DNA of 64,000 nt from Cyanobacteria bacterium SZAS-4 (GTDB lineage: Bacteria; Cyanobacteriota; Vampirovibrionia; Obscuribacterales; Obscuribacteraceae), in contig JAFEAT010000010.1 in NCBI GenBank assembly GCA_018266255.1, positions 186,001 to 250,000 of the forward strand, in the 5' to 3' direction. The notes beneath the pieces are model-generated. The model saw nothing but the letters and a program-made list of their open reading frames with translations. It searched no databases and had not been told where the DNA came from. Shown here in pieces: positions 8,352 through 17,731 of the stretch. The translations under genes were made by a program, and so were the position numbers. Within the stretch, counting starts at the first letter, position 1, and each line of letters opens with the position of its first letter.

Positions 8352-9655
8352 TTCGGAGCCTTCGGTTTTTGTACTTCTGCGGTGTACTCTGGTCTGTCAG
8401 GAAATGTCGTCCAATTGTTCAGGACTAACAGTTCTCGCTTTGAATCGTAGTAGGCAACAGCTTCTTGCGTTTCGCGGAGGATGTCTGGATCGCAATCTAA
8501 ATCGCGGGCACGCTCCAGAATTTGGGCTACGATATCGTCGATCGATTCTGAACGGGCTTCTTCCCAGGGCATGATTGTGTCGTCGGCAAGTAGCCCGGTG
8601 ATCTCGGGTGCCACCGGCAGCGGTTCACTCCAAGTCAATCCGTAACTGAAGATACTGCGCGTGTGCATGTGCTCGATAAAGGCTTCGTGCGGCCCGATGA
8701 TGTCTGTTGCCCATGCCATGACAAGCAGCGCTCCGTCCGGGCGATGCGGTCCTTTATAGCTGTCACAAGGGATTTCCATCAGTTCACCAAGGATGCGAGC
8801 CAGCGGACGAGCGTTTGGATTGTAGTATTCGACTGCCTCGTATTCGATGCGTAGACCTTCTAACACGCCTTTCAATATGGCGAGAGTCGAGGCAATAGAC
8901 ATAAAGTCTTCTTTTCGATGCGCGTGTTCTTCACCAGTGCGCAGAAGGATGCCGCCGTACAGCACAAATTGCCAATCTCGCGGAGTCAAGGCTTGTTTGT
9001 TTCCTAGTAACTCCAGCCGTTTGAGGACAATTTTTCGGTGGTTTAACTCGCGCTGCTCATCTTCCTCATGAGCGAGAAATGTCAACTTCTCGATCATCGT
9101 TTTTGCTTCAGCGATTCTGCGAGTAAGGGTGTAGCAGACCGATAGATTGAGGATGGTGTCGAAATCTTCACTATCCATCATGGCAAGTTTGAAGTGCGCA
9201 ATCGCTTCGTCGAATCGTGACAAAGACATCAGGGAGAAAGCAATTTCGTAGTTGACGGTCGGTTCATTGGGCATCAACTTCAGACAGCGCTCAAGCAGCA
9301 TCACCGCTAGTTCGTGTTGTCTCAGATCGATCAATCCGAAACCTGCTTCGAAGAGAGCGTACGGAATATCATCTTCACTCGAACTTGCCAGCGTTAAACC
9401 ATCTGACTGCGGTTGCACTGTATCTGGTGTGGCGTCGAGTAATTCGGTGAGCCGAATCAGCTTGCGTGCAACTTCGTTGCGTCCGGCTTCTTTCATCAAT
9501 TCGCCGAACATCCCGATTGCCCGCGTGTCGGTTTCATTGTTTAACCAATATGGTTTCAAGCACGCCAAACATTGCTCCAGCATGCCTTCATCGAGTAGGC
9601 GTCGTGCTTCGAGTAGTGGCTCCGGAACTTGTTCTTCAGAAGTTGTCTCTGACAC
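8348..9655 (-). CDS. Cytoplasmic TPR-repeat protein
   Basis: About 435 aa. The N-terminal half has tetratricopeptide-like helix pairs (LLDEGMLEQCLACLKPYW; ALFEAGFGLIDLRQHELAVM; VNYEIAFSLMSLSRFDEAIA; DTILNLSVCYTLTRRIAEAK). The C-terminal half (~residues 210-420) is a different, conserved-looking alpha/beta region of unknown function containing RDWQFVLYGGILLRTGEE. There is no signal peptide. Start GTG 9655 has AGGA 7 nt upstream; the TTG at 9661 is an alternative. It sits between lipA (18 nt upstream) and cobS (4-nt overlap), so lipA-TPR-cobS probably form an operon. Confidence 0.75.
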   Translation of the reverse strand: MSETTSEEQVPEPLLEARRLLDEGMLEQCLACLKPYWLNNETDTRAIGMFGELMKEAGRNEVARKLIRLTELLDATPDTVQPQSDGLTLASSSEDDIPYALFEAGFGLIDLRQHELAVMLLERCLKLMPNEPTVNYEIAFSLMSLSRFDEAIAHFKLAMMDSEDFDTILNLSVCYTLTRRIAEAKTMIEKLTFLAHEEDEQRELNHRKIVLKRLELLGNKQALTPRDWQFVLYGGILLRTGEEHAHRKEDFMSIASTLAILKGVLEGLRIEYEAVEYYNPNARPLARILGELMEIPCDSYKGPHRPDGALLVMAWATDIIGPHEAFIEHMHTRSIFSYGLTWSEPLPVAPEITGLLADDTIMPWEEARSESIDDIVAQILERARDLDCDPDILRETQEAVAYYDSKRELLVLNNWTTFPDRPEYTAEVQKPKAPK

Positions 9656-9673
9656 TCTCAATTCCTAAAAATG

Positions 9674-10585
9674 CTAGACGAGTTGTCCGGCTAATTCTTC
9701 AGCATGATACGAGCTGCGAACTAGCGGACCAGAATGTACCATTTTGAACCCTAGCTTCCATGCTTCAGCGCCCAGTTCATCGAACTCTTCAGGCGTCACG
9801 TAGCGCTTCACCGGCAGTTGTTCTCGACTCGGTCGCAGATATTGACCCATCGTCAGGAAATCCACATCGATGGCGCGCATGTCTCTGAGCACTTCGAAAA
9901 TTTCTTCTCTTGTTTCGCCAAGACCGAGCATTATTCCTGATTTTGTTGGAATGTCTGGGCGCAGTTTCTTCGCCATTTCCAGAACCTTCAAAGAGCGGTC
10001 GTATTTTGAACCCGGTCTGACTTTTCTATAAAGGCGTGGAACTGTCTCGATGTTGTGATTGAAAACGACTGGATTAGCTGCGAGAACTGTGGCGATGCAT
10101 TCTTCTCGTCCCTGAAAATCTGGCGTGAGAACTTCCACGCTCACGTCTGGTATCAGTTCTTTCAATGCAGCAATTGTGCGCGCGAAATGATTCGAACCTT
10201 GATCCGGCAAGTCATCTCGGTTTACCGAAGTCAAGACGACATGGCGCAAGTTCATCTGTCGCGATGCTTCGGCGACACGGTATGGCTCATCGGCATCCAG
10301 CGCTTCGGGCAGGCCTTTGTTCACCGAGCAGAACTTACACGTTCTTGTACATAACGGACCCATGAGCAAATAGGTTGCCGTGCCGCGCGCCCAACACTCA
10401 CCTTTGTTTGGGCATCTGCCGCTTTCGCAAATCGTGCTCAGCTTCTGCTCTTTTAGAATCGAACGCACCTTTCGGTTTTCGTCTGTATTCAGAACGGTTC
10501 GTCGGACCCACTCCGGCAACCTTTGAATCTTCTCAGCTTCGTCATTCGAAGTGCCGCTTTGCGACGTGGATTGCAAATCAGTCAT
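9674..10585 (-). CDS. lipA: Lipoyl synthase
   Basis: 303 aa radical-SAM enzyme that inserts two sulphurs into protein-bound octanoate to make the lipoyl cofactor. Both cluster motifs are present: auxiliary cluster C-x4-C-x5-C (CESGRCPNKGECW) and the radical SAM C-x3-C-x2-C (CTRTCKFC). The C-terminal RSSYHAEE supplies the serine ligand of the auxiliary cluster. MLGLGETREEI and FLTMGQYLRPS are also family-typical. It is divergent from tpiA, with 159 nt between the start codons. Confidence 0.97.
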   Translation of the reverse strand: MTDLQSTSQSGTSNDEAEKIQRLPEWVRRTVLNTDENRKVRSILKEQKLSTICESGRCPNKGECWARGTATYLLMGPLCTRTCKFCSVNKGLPEALDADEPYRVAEASRQMNLRHVVLTSVNRDDLPDQGSNHFARTIAALKELIPDVSVEVLTPDFQGREECIATVLAANPVVFNHNIETVPRLYRKVRPGSKYDRSLKVLEMAKKLRPDIPTKSGIMLGLGETREEIFEVLRDMRAIDVDFLTMGQYLRPSREQLPVKRYVTPEEFDELGAEAWKLGFKMVHSGPLVRSSYHAEELAGQLV

Positions 10586-10744
10586 ATGTGTCAGAACCTA
10601 TTTCACCTTCATCGTATTTTAGGGTATTTGCAATCTTGGCGATCCTTCGAGCCGGATACTTTGCTACATGTATGGCTGGGCAATGCCGGTTGATGGGGTA
10701 GAATGCTGGGTCTTAACAGTCAAATTTCGAGCTGGGAGAGTGAA

Positions 10745-11554
10745 ATGAGCAATCCGAAGCGCAGCAAAATTATTGCCGGCAACTGGAAAATGCATAAAAA
10801 TCGGGGAGAAGCGAAAGCGCTTGCCGAGGCGATTGCAAAAGGCGTCAAAGGCGAAAAGGACTTGCCAATCGTTGTTCTCTTCCCCCCATTTACCGCTGTC
10901 TCGACCGTCGGAGACGTGGTTAAGGACACGTCTGTCAACCTCGGCGCTCAGAACATGGATCATCATGACAGCGGTGCATTCACTGGTGAAGTCTCGCCAC
11001 CGATGCTGCTGGACGTTGGTGTCGAGTACGTTCTCATCGGTCATTCGGAACGCCGTCAATTTTTCGGCGAAACCAACGCTAGCGTCAATTTAAAGCTGAA
11101 AGCCGCACTGAAGCATGGTTTGAAACCAGTCGTTTGCGTCGGAGAAAGCCTTGACGAGCGCGAAAACAACCTCACAGACGCCGTGGTACGCCGCCAGGTC
11201 GGTGCTGCTTTGGCTGATTTAGAAGTGACTGATTTGAAAACTCTGGTTGTTGCTTACGAACCAGTCTGGGCGATTGGTACCGGCAAAACCTGCGAAGCGA
11301 CCGAGGCGAATCGCGTTTGCGCATTGATTCGTGCCACGATCAACGATGTCTTCCGCAGCGAAGAGTCAGCTCCTGTGGGCGATTCCATTCCAATTCTCTA
11401 TGGCGGCAGCGTCAAGCCTTCCACTATAGATGAGCAACTCGAACAAAGCGATCTCGACGGGGCTCTGGTTGGTGGCGCAAGTTTGACAGCAGACGAGTTC
11501 TTGCCTCTGATCAAGTCAGCGCAGAAACGAATTCAAGCATTAGTCAAAGTTTAA
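10745..11554 (+). CDS. tpiA: Triosephosphate isomerase
   Basis: 269 aa. Interconverts dihydroxyacetone phosphate and glyceraldehyde-3-phosphate in glycolysis and gluconeogenesis. Motifs: AGNWKMHK (catalytic Lys, residues ~10-17), IGHSERR (catalytic His), AYEPVWAIGTGKT (catalytic Glu and the flexible loop 6), and the phosphate-binding LYGGSV and GALVGGASL near the end. ATG 10745 has GGGAG 8-12 nt upstream; the ORF start at 10703 would add 14 unrelated residues. Confidence 0.97.
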   Translation: MSNPKRSKIIAGNWKMHKNRGEAKALAEAIAKGVKGEKDLPIVVLFPPFTAVSTVGDVVKDTSVNLGAQNMDHHDSGAFTGEVSPPMLLDVGVEYVLIGHSERRQFFGETNASVNLKLKAALKHGLKPVVCVGESLDERENNLTDAVVRRQVGAALADLEVTDLKTLVVAYEPVWAIGTGKTCEATEANRVCALIRATINDVFRSEESAPVGDSIPILYGGSVKPSTIDEQLEQSDLDGALVGGASLTADEFLPLIKSAQKRIQALVKV

Positions 11555-11641
11555 TCGCATCTATTAGAGAGTCCGCAACTACAAGCTGCGCAAAATGTCG
11601 CAAGCTTTGTTGAAATGCGCTGTCTTACAGACCTTCCTTGA

Positions 11642-11647
11642 TATAAT
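11642..11647 (+). promoter_or_regulatory. -10 element for tRNA-Ser
   Basis: A TATAAT lies 17 nt before the mature tRNA 5' end, the right place for a tRNA promoter with a short leader. No convincing -35 was found at 16-18 nt. Confidence 0.45.
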
Positions 11648-11664
11648 GGCACTTCGGATTACTC

Positions 11665-11751
11665 GGAGAGGTGTCAGAGTGGTCTATCGTGCAGTCCTGG
11701 AAAGACTGTCTGCGCTAAAACGCAGCGAGGGTTCGAATCCCTCCCTCTCCG
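11665..11751 (+). tRNA. tRNA-Ser (anticodon GGA)
   Basis: 87 nt class II tRNA. Acceptor GGAGAGG pairs with CCTCTCC, discriminator G; anticodon stem CAGTC/GACTG with loop CTGGAAA (anticodon GGA, reads UCC/UCU); a long variable arm (TGCGCTAAAACGCAGC) diagnostic of serine; T arm GAGGG-TTCGAAT-CCCTC. No CCA is encoded. Confidence 0.96.
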
Positions 11752-11787
11752 TTCTTTTGTTTGAGTCGAAATTCGCGGGCTGCGGTC

Positions 11788-12879
11788 ATGGATCATATTC
11801 TTGAGAAGCTAAAAGAAATCGAAGCGACCTATCTGGAGCTCGAGCAGAAGCTTTACGACCCTGAAGTTACTGCGGATTTGGCGAACTACAAAAAGCTCAA
11901 TCAGACGAAACGGTCACTCGAGCCGACCATTGAGGCATTCAACAAATTTCGAAAGTTGACGAGCGATCTTTCTGACTATCAGGAGATGTTGCGCGAAGCC
12001 GATCCCGCCGATCGCGAGGAAATCGAAGCGCAAATCGATAGTACGAAAAACGAGTTGGACGAGGTCAATACTCGTTTGAAGTATCTTTTGTTACCACGCG
12101 ATCCCAACGATGAAAAAGACATCATGGTGGAAATCCGCGCAGGCACGGGCGGCGATGAAGCATCTTTATTCGCCGGTGATCTTTTGCGCATGTATTTGAA
12201 GTACGCAGACCGCTTGGGATGGAAGCCAGAAATCGCCAGTGCCAGCGAAGGCGAACTGGGTGGATATAAAGAAGTCATCGTCGGCTTCAAAGGCGAAGGC
12301 GCGTACAGCAAATTCAAATTCGAATCGGGAGTGCATCGCGTTCAGCGGGTGCCCACAACTGAAGCGAACGGTCGCGTTCACACATCTACAGCTACTGTAG
12401 CTGTAATGCCAGAAGCTGACGAAATCGATGTGCAGCTCGACGAGAAAGATTTGGAAATTTCAACCATGCGATCTGGTGGTGCAGGCGGTCAGAACGTAAA
12501 CAAGGTTGAAACTGCTGTGCGCATTGTGCACAAACCGTCTGGATTGATGGTGGCATGCTCGGAAGAGCGGAGCCAGCTCCAGAACAAAGAGCGAGCCAAA
12601 CAAATTCTGCGCGCCAAACTTTTCAAGTTGGAAACTGAAGCGCAGCAAAAAGCTATTTATGACGAGCGTAAGTCGCAAGTTGGAACAGGCGATCGTTCCG
12701 AAAAAATTCGCACTTATAATTTCAAAGATAATCGCGTCACAGACCACAGGCTGAACGTAAACTTCAGTCTGGCTCAGGTTCTAGAAGGCGATCTGGATCG
12801 AATGATTGAAGCTGCGATTTTAGATGACCAGCAACGACGATTAGAAGAAAGTCTCGGCAACGACTCTTTTCCAAGCTAA
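11788..12879 (+). CDS. prfA: Peptide chain release factor 1
   Basis: 363 aa; recognises UAA/UAG and triggers peptide release. The peptidyl-tRNA hydrolysis motif GGQ is at residues 233-235 ([16 protein letters not shown]). The stop-codon-reading tripeptide is PTT at 189-191 (VPTTEANGR) where most RF1 proteins have PAT; the flanking residues and the [14 protein letters not shown] segment confirm RF1 rather than RF2 (SPF). Start ATG 11788 fits the family N-terminus; no strong ribosome binding site is visible. It lies 36 nt after tRNA-Ser. prmC, its modifying methyltransferase, is 1.2 kb downstream behind one inverted gene. Confidence 0.96.
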   Translation: MDHILEKLKEIEATYLELEQKLYDPEVTADLANYKKLNQTKRSLEPTIEAFNKFRKLTSDLSDYQEMLREADPADREEIEAQIDSTKNELDEVNTRLKYLLLPRDPNDEKDIMVEIRAGTGGDEASLFAGDLLRMYLKYADRLGWKPEIASASEGELGGYKEVIVGFKGEGAYSKFKFESGVHRVQRVPTTEANGRVHTSTATVAVMPEADEIDVQLDEKDLEISTMRSGGAGGQNVNKVETAVRIVHKPSGLMVACSEERSQLQNKERAKQILRAKLFKLETEAQQKAIYDERKSQVGTGDRSEKIRTYNFKDNRVTDHRLNVNFSLAQVLEGDLDRMIEAAILDDQQRRLEESLGNDSFPS

Positions 12880-12882
12880 GAA

Positions 12883-14019
12883 TTATTTTGCAGGAACACC
12901 TTTGTTGTCGGTCGGCATTGGAGTAGGCGGCTCGCTTTTTGCTTGTGTCGAAGTATCCGTCAATTGACCGCTGACGGACTTTTGTGCACCGTCGGTAATG
13001 ATTTGACCTTTGACGTCTTGTGATGCCGTATCTGGTGGCAATATTTGTTGCGTCGCTTTTAACTCGGTAGTGTTTTTGCCAACTATTTTTCCGGCTACGT
13101 CCGCCGAGACTTTTGTGTTCTGCAGTGAAGCGTTTACAGCAGTCGTCGCGGCTGGAGGTTGCAACCGTCCTTGAGCGGCTGACTGTCCCGTTTGCTGAAG
13201 GTTGGCATTCGTGTTTGTCATCGTCACAGATGTGGATGTGGAAACACCTTGTTGTCTGAGCGCGGCAACAACTGTTCCCATTGGAACGCCATGGTAGAAG
13301 TTGAAACTTTCGGCTTTGATCTCTTTGGGAAAATCGATCAAAGAGCTTCCATCCAGACTGCGTACTGCCTCAAGAAGAGCCGCGCTAACTCCTTCGTCTG
13401 TGGTGCAACGAAAAATGCGAGCGCGCAGTTTTCTATTGCGATCGATATAGAGGTACATCTCAGAGAGACCAGTCAAATTTTGCCAGTTGGGCACCATACT
13501 CGCTATCATTTTGTATTCGATGCCACTTGCGTGTCTTTCGAAATAAGGACGGAAGACTTGCCACTCTTCTGGCGTCAAGCCGCTCTTACCCTTCGGCACG
13601 GGTTCGTGATGACTCTCTGTTCCCACAGGGCAATGGATGACTGACCGCGCGCCTGGATATGCGACAGTTCGATAAGTTGTGTTTGCCATTGAGCTTCGAT
13701 TTCTCTGGCGCACTCCGGCCAATGCGCTTCGGCAGTAAGCTGCGACTGGACCCGTTCCAGCAAGCGAGTATCCAAGTTCGTATTCACGCACCGCTCGCAC
13801 TGAATCTCCGGTTTGCAAAAAAGCGTTGCCGAGATTGTAGTGAACTTCGGGATTTCGACTGTCTTGTTGCGCCGCTGCCATGAGCGTACTGATTGCTTCG
13901 GTGTACTGCCGAGCGTTGTACTGGCGCACGCCTTTCTGAAGCGCGGTCTCGGCCGTCGCCGAAGGCGAGACAATCGCGGCGCCAACCAGCAGGCAGGTTA
14001 AAATCGTTATCCGAGTCAT
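12883..14019 (-). CDS. Secreted TPR protein with TonB-C-like region
   Basis: 378 aa. Signal peptide MTRITILTCLLVGAAIVSPS (cleavage near SATA). Residues ~27-110 hold two to three TPRs (GVRQYNARQYTEAISTLMAA; NPEVHYNLGNAFLQTGDSV). A central domain (~150-245) with YLYIDRNRKLRARIFRCTTD and ALLEAVRSLDG resembles TonB C-terminal-like alpha/beta modules found after TPRs in envelope proteins; this match is tentative. The last ~110 residues are Thr/Gln/Ala-rich, low complexity. It converges with prfA, with 3 nt between the stops. Confidence 0.7.
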   Translation of the reverse strand: MTRITILTCLLVGAAIVSPSATAETALQKGVRQYNARQYTEAISTLMAAAQQDSRNPEVHYNLGNAFLQTGDSVRAVREYELGYSLAGTGPVAAYCRSALAGVRQRNRSSMANTTYRTVAYPGARSVIHCPVGTESHHEPVPKGKSGLTPEEWQVFRPYFERHASGIEYKMIASMVPNWQNLTGLSEMYLYIDRNRKLRARIFRCTTDEGVSAALLEAVRSLDGSSLIDFPKEIKAESFNFYHGVPMGTVVAALRQQGVSTSTSVTMTNTNANLQQTGQSAAQGRLQPPAATTAVNASLQNTKVSADVAGKIVGKNTTELKATQQILPPDTASQDVKGQIITDGAQKSVSGQLTDTSTQAKSEPPTPMPTDNKGVPAK

Positions 14020-14101
14020 CGCAGGCTCTGAAGATCTCGAGTGCTACGCGGGGCGCCTATATCTTCATACCCGGCGCTGCATATTCCCATCGCTGAACGA
14101 T

Positions 14102-14965
14102 ATGACAACGTTTTCCGACGCAAAAAAACAGATTCTTTTTCGATTGAACGCACTTGGCATTGCGGATCATGAAGCGCGACGAGAGTGCGAATTGATGATT
14201 TTGCATGCAACCGGGTGTGATACCGCTCAACAAATTTTGAAATCTGACGACATCCTCGATCAAGCTCAAGAGACGATTCTTTTTGATTTGCTAAAAAAGC
14301 GGGAAAATCGCGTTCCGCTTCAATATTGCATCGGTCATACCTGGTTCATGGGCTTGCGATTTGAAGTTGAGCCAGGAATTTTAATTCCCCGAGCTGATAC
14401 GGAAACCCTGGTGAGCAAATCTGATCAAATAATTTCTTCGTCTGATAATCCAGACGTTTTGAAAGTGGTCGATGTTGGAATTGGCAGTGGCGCTATCGCA
14501 GTCAGCTTGCTTAAAATGCATCCAGCCCTGCATGTGGTCGGCATTGATATCTCTCCACTCGCCTGCTCTGTGGCGATGAAGAACGCAGCTTCGAACGGTG
14601 TCGCTAGCCGACTGCGCATCGAATGTGGTGATTGGCGCAGCCTCTTACCTGGCGATATCGACATCTTGATCTCCAATCCGCCTTACATTCCCCGTTCGCA
14701 AGCGATCGGGTTGTTGCCGGAAGTGGGCGTCTATGAGCCAGAAGAAGCACTCTTCGGTCTGGGTGAAGACGGCTTGGGTTTCTATCGAGACTTTGCCAGT
14801 CAGGTTCCATCGCATTTTCGCAAGGGTCGGGGAACTATCGCACTTGAGGTCGGTGATGGGCAAAGTGACTCTGTGAGCCAAATATTTGCTTCGCAGGGAT
14901 GGCTAGATTTGCAGGTTGGGCTTGACATGAGTGGGTCGCCAAGGGTTTTAACGGCTCGAAAGTAA
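14102..14965 (+). CDS. prmC: Release factor glutamine methyltransferase
   Basis: 287 aa SAM-dependent enzyme that methylates the Gln of the GGQ motif in release factors. N-terminal helical domain (~1-85), then the Rossmann methyltransferase: LIPRADTETLV, VVDVGIGSGAIAVSLL (SAM-binding motif I), GIDISPLA, and the NPPY catalytic motif (SNPPYIPRS, ~residue 191) that binds the side-chain amide. Weak ribosome binding site. It is divergently arranged to the TPR gene (82 nt between starts). Confidence 0.95.
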   Translation: MTTFSDAKKQILFRLNALGIADHEARRECELMILHATGCDTAQQILKSDDILDQAQETILFDLLKKRENRVPLQYCIGHTWFMGLRFEVEPGILIPRADTETLVSKSDQIISSSDNPDVLKVVDVGIGSGAIAVSLLKMHPALHVVGIDISPLACSVAMKNAASNGVASRLRIECGDWRSLLPGDIDILISNPPYIPRSQAIGLLPEVGVYEPEEALFGLGEDGLGFYRDFASQVPSHFRKGRGTIALEVGDGQSDSVSQIFASQGWLDLQVGLDMSGSPRVLTARK

Positions 14966-15036
14966 TAAAAAGGTTTTAAAATAAGTTGTAAACTGCTAGA
15001 ATGGTTGGATTGGAGCCCGTTCTGGACTATTTGAGT

Positions 15037-15912
15037 ATGAAAGACGGCATACTAAAGGCGATTTCCGCCGATGGCACCATCAGAGCAGTAATAGCCACAA
15101 CGACTGACCTTGTCGAAGTCGCGCGGCAAAGACATCAATTGTCGTATACAGCCACCGCAGCTCTTGGAAGAGCTCTCACAGCCGGTGTGCTCCTCGCCCC
15201 TCTGGTGGCTCGAGATGGTCAAGTAGCGCTCAAATTTCAGGGCGATGGACCGCTAGGAAAAGTTTTTGTTGATGCATCACCAAAGGGCACTGTGCGCGGT
15301 TACGTGCAGAATCCAGAAGTCGAACTGCCCCTCAACTCGCTAGGAAATTTCGACGTTGGCGCAGCTATCGGTAAGACCGGGTATCTGCACGTGACCATCG
15401 ATCACGGTTTTGGCGGACCGCACATGTCAACGGTTGAGCTGGCATCAGGCGAGGTTGGTGAAGACATCAACCGCTATCTCGTCAATTCAGACCAGACTGG
15501 CTCTGTCGTTGTTGTCGGCACCCATTTGAGCAAAAACGGCGTTGAAGCTGCCGGCGGTCTGATAATTCAAATGCTTCCCGATCACACAGAAGAGACTATC
15601 TGCAAAATCGAAAACAACATCACCACCTTCGGCGCCTTCACCTTCCTGATGCGTCGCGGCATGAGTTTGGAGCAGATTCTAGAGCGTATTCTGGCTGGCT
15701 TCGAGATAACTCCCCTGACTGATGTCAAACCGCTCTCATTCAGGTGTAAATGCTCCGACGAGCGATTTGTGGAAGCCCTGAAGGTACTTACCAAGCAAGA
15801 TTTGATTTCGATGGCAGAGGAAGACGGACAGGCTGAAGGGCGTTGTCATTTCTGCAATGAGTTTTATTACGTCGGAAAAGAACGACTGCTCGACCTGGCG
15901 GATGGCCGCTAA
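15037..15912 (+). CDS. hslO: Redox-regulated chaperone Hsp33
   Basis: 291 aa, the usual length. Hsp33 is inactive when reduced and zinc-bound, and is activated by oxidation. The zinc site is intact: Cys237 and Cys239 (RCKCSDER, CxC) with Cys270 and Cys273 (CHFC, CxxC). The N-terminus from ATG 15037 (MKDGILKAISADG) matches the family; the upstream ATG at 15001 would add 12 residues and neither has a strong ribosome binding site. The gene follows prmC by 71 nt and may be co-transcribed. Confidence 0.95.
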   Translation: MKDGILKAISADGTIRAVIATTTDLVEVARQRHQLSYTATAALGRALTAGVLLAPLVARDGQVALKFQGDGPLGKVFVDASPKGTVRGYVQNPEVELPLNSLGNFDVGAAIGKTGYLHVTIDHGFGGPHMSTVELASGEVGEDINRYLVNSDQTGSVVVVGTHLSKNGVEAAGGLIIQMLPDHTEETICKIENNITTFGAFTFLMRRGMSLEQILERILAGFEITPLTDVKPLSFRCKCSDERFVEALKVLTKQDLISMAEEDGQAEGRCHFCNEFYYVGKERLLDLADGR

Positions 15913-15958
15913 GTCGAGCGTTAAGTTTTCTAGAAGCCAATGACAGGTAGAGCGCTAA

Positions 15959-16162
15959 TTAAAGAGCTCTTTGGATTTTTCCAGCCTTGATGCAGGAAGT
16001 GCAAACCTTCAAGCGTTTGACCGTCTTGTTGATGAGCGCCTTTACAGGTTGAAGATTTGGAAGCCATCTCCGCTTGTCATGCGGGTTCCAGTGAGAACGC
16101 AAGAAAGTATAGCTACGACCAGTCGTAGGTCCCTTTCCGCAAACATCACAACGTTTAGCCAT
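15959..16162 (-). CDS. rpmB: 50S ribosomal protein L28
   Basis: 67 aa. Starts MAKRCDVCGKGPTTGRSY and ends VCTSCIKAGKIQRAL. Two CxxC pairs (CDVC, CTSC) make this the zinc-binding C+ form of L28. It converges with hslO with 46 nt between the stops. Confidence 0.96.
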   Translation of the reverse strand: MAKRCDVCGKGPTTGRSYTFLRSHWNPHDKRRWLPNLQPVKALINKTVKRLKVCTSCIKAGKIQRAL

Positions 16163-16683
16163 GTTCGATTACCAGTGATGAACTCAAAAAAGAGTGGGTA
16201 CAGAATTTCTCGCAGTCTCCTTGATAAGGAGGCGCTCGAAACACCTGATTAGATCAGGCATTTGCCTTCGGCGGCATGTTGCCAGCAAGAGCCACAACCA
16301 GCCAACACAGTAGGCAAAGGTCGAATTGTAGCATGAAACAAATACCACACCTGGGTACATTAGATTGTGTTGCGGTTCTAGTGCAAAGGAACATTTACAC
16401 TTATTTTGTTTGGTGTGGACCGGCTATTATCGTGGTAGTCTGTTTTTGGGGGTACAGCTTTGGCGGGCGTGTTGGGGCTGTGCGAAATGTGTTATCAAGA
16501 AGCCTCGCGTTTTGCGGGACAGGTACTGGGGTTCGGCGGTGATTACTTCAAACTGGATCAGTTCACTGAAGATCACTTCTAATACTGCCCAAATCGTGGT
16601 ATCAATTGCTATCGACAGTCAGTCGTGGCGCTTGAATTCACAAGAGGATTTAAGGGCAGAAGAGGCGAAGTAGGAAGACTAGG
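16163..16683. other. Intergenic region between rpmB and the mglA-like gene
   Basis: 521 nt without a supportable gene; the short frames here look random. It should carry the divergent promoters of rpmB and the GTPase. A small hairpin CTCCTTGATAAGGAG lies near 16218-16232 in the rpmB leader region; GCCTTCGGCGGC near 16265 is another. No clear promoter or riboswitch was recognised. Confidence 0.5.
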
Positions 16684-17262
16684 ATGGCACTCGTAAACTA
16701 CGCGGCGAGAGAGATCAATTGCAAGATCGTCTACTACGGCACCGGACTTGGTGGCAAGACGACCAACTTGAAATATATTCACAGTCAATTGGCACCCACC
16801 ACCAGGGGTGAGCTGATTAGTCTGGCTACAGAGACTGAGCGAACTTTATTTTTTGACTTCTTACCATTAGATCTCGGCAGCGTACAAGGTTTTAAAACAC
16901 GATTCTCGCTATACACAGTTCCTGGTCAGGTGGAATATAACGCCAGCCGCAAACTGATTTTGAATGGCGTAGACGGAATTATTTTCGTAGCTGACTCAGA
17001 CGTTATGCGTTCGCGCGATAACGTTGAATCTCTGCAAAACATGATCGAGAACTTGGCTGAATACAGTTTGACTCTGGACAATATTCCATGGGTTTTGCAG
17101 TACAACAAACGAGACCTGGCGAATGCGTTGCCAATCGAGCGTTTGGAAAAAGAACTGAACATTCGTGGCGTACCAAGTTTCGAAGCCGTAGCATCTGAAG
17201 GTCTCGGTGTTTTCGCAACGCTGAAAGCAATTAGTAAACTGATTCTCAATCGCTTGCAATAA
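16684..17262 (+). CDS. MglA-type Ras-like small GTPase
   Basis: 192 aa. Bacterial MglA proteins are polarity or motility switches controlled by a roadblock-family partner (MglB). Seen: N-terminal [19 protein letters not shown]-loop [10 protein letters not shown] (residues ~20-29), the MglA-type switch region [33 protein letters not shown] (the G3 DxxG is replaced by TVPGQ, as in MglA), and the base-recognition NKRD (G4). No MglB, MglC or type IV pilus genes are nearby in this window. The gene directly precedes the Y-RNA-like region; a functional link is not shown. Confidence 0.85.
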   Translation: MALVNYAAREINCKIVYYGTGLGGKTTNLKYIHSQLAPTTRGELISLATETERTLFFDFLPLDLGSVQGFKTRFSLYTVPGQVEYNASRKLILNGVDGIIFVADSDVMRSRDNVESLQNMIENLAEYSLTLDNIPWVLQYNKRDLANALPIERLEKELNIRGVPSFEAVASEGLGVFATLKAISKLILNRLQ

Positions 17263-17404
17263 GCGCTTCACAGCTTCGACAAGACTCTTTCTTGTGGCGC
17301 CTATCCAGTGTTGTGCAGTGGTGCCCTGCCCCAGTCGCCCACGCCCTGTACGTCTGTTGTACACCCCAAGACCCAGTACGTGTGGGGCTTAGCGGAATTT
17401 GCAG

Positions 17405-17433
17405 TTGACATCGATGGGCTCTGAACATAGAAT
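17405..17433 (+). promoter_or_regulatory. Sigma70-type promoter of Y-RNA-like gene A
   Basis: TTGACA (17405-17410), 17-nt spacer, TAGAAT (17428-17433). The terminal helix of RNA A starts at 17442, so the predicted start point (about 17440) coincides with the RNA 5' end. The same arrangement is found at copy B. Confidence 0.8.
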
Positions 17434-17440
17434 GGATCTT

Positions 17441-17566
17441 CAGTCTGTACTCCAACTTTTGGAGCATACAAACCAATCCAATGGAGAGGCGCAGGGTCTC
17501 CTGCTGGTCTTCGGACTATAGCTCAATTGAGCGCCGCTACTTTGCTCCTTTGACTTGTACAGACTA
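17441..17566 (+). ncRNA. Y-RNA-like small RNA A (tRNA-like module)
   Basis: Terminal helix AGTCTGTAC (17442-17450) with GTACAGACT (17557-17565), 9 perfect bp. Internal loop of 10 nt (TCCAACTTTT) facing 8 nt (TTTGACTT), then helix GGAGC (17461-17465)/GCTCC (17544-17548) followed by ATACA. The apical part has a hairpin with GCAGG/CCTGC in the T-arm position, a short acceptor-like helix GGTC-TTCG-GACT closed by a UUCG tetraloop, then TA and a D-arm-like GCTC-AATT-GAGC. The layout is that of bacterial YrlA-type Y RNAs, in which Ro binds the terminal helix and the other end mimics tRNA. Here the T loop and D loop are shortened, so loop-loop contacts seen in tRNA are probably lost. Confidence 0.75.
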
Positions 17567-17695
17567 TTAACTATCGAGGTAGTAACTTTGCCGAGAAGAC
17601 GCATCGAGAAATTGAATAAACCGTAAATTGCATCGGCACCACATATAGTGGCTGTCGATAAACGTGTTTGTTCGAAGACTGGCTCAGAATGCGGC

Positions 17696-17724
17696 TTGAC
17701 AAAGAATCGGTCTGCCTCTAGAAT
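17696..17724 (+). promoter_or_regulatory. Sigma70-type promoter of Y-RNA-like gene B
   Basis: TTGACA (17696-17701), 17-nt spacer, TAGAAT (17719-17724), then 7 nt to the first conserved base of RNA B (17732). Both hexamers and all spacings are identical to those of copy A although the spacer sequence differs. Confidence 0.85.
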
Positions 17725-17731
17725 GAAATTC

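Noticed and set aside
9674..10744. Cobalamin riboswitch upstream of the cobS operon
   Set aside because: The intergenic region before lipA is 159 nt shared with tpiA and has no B12-box-like sequence; none seen before the TPR gene either.
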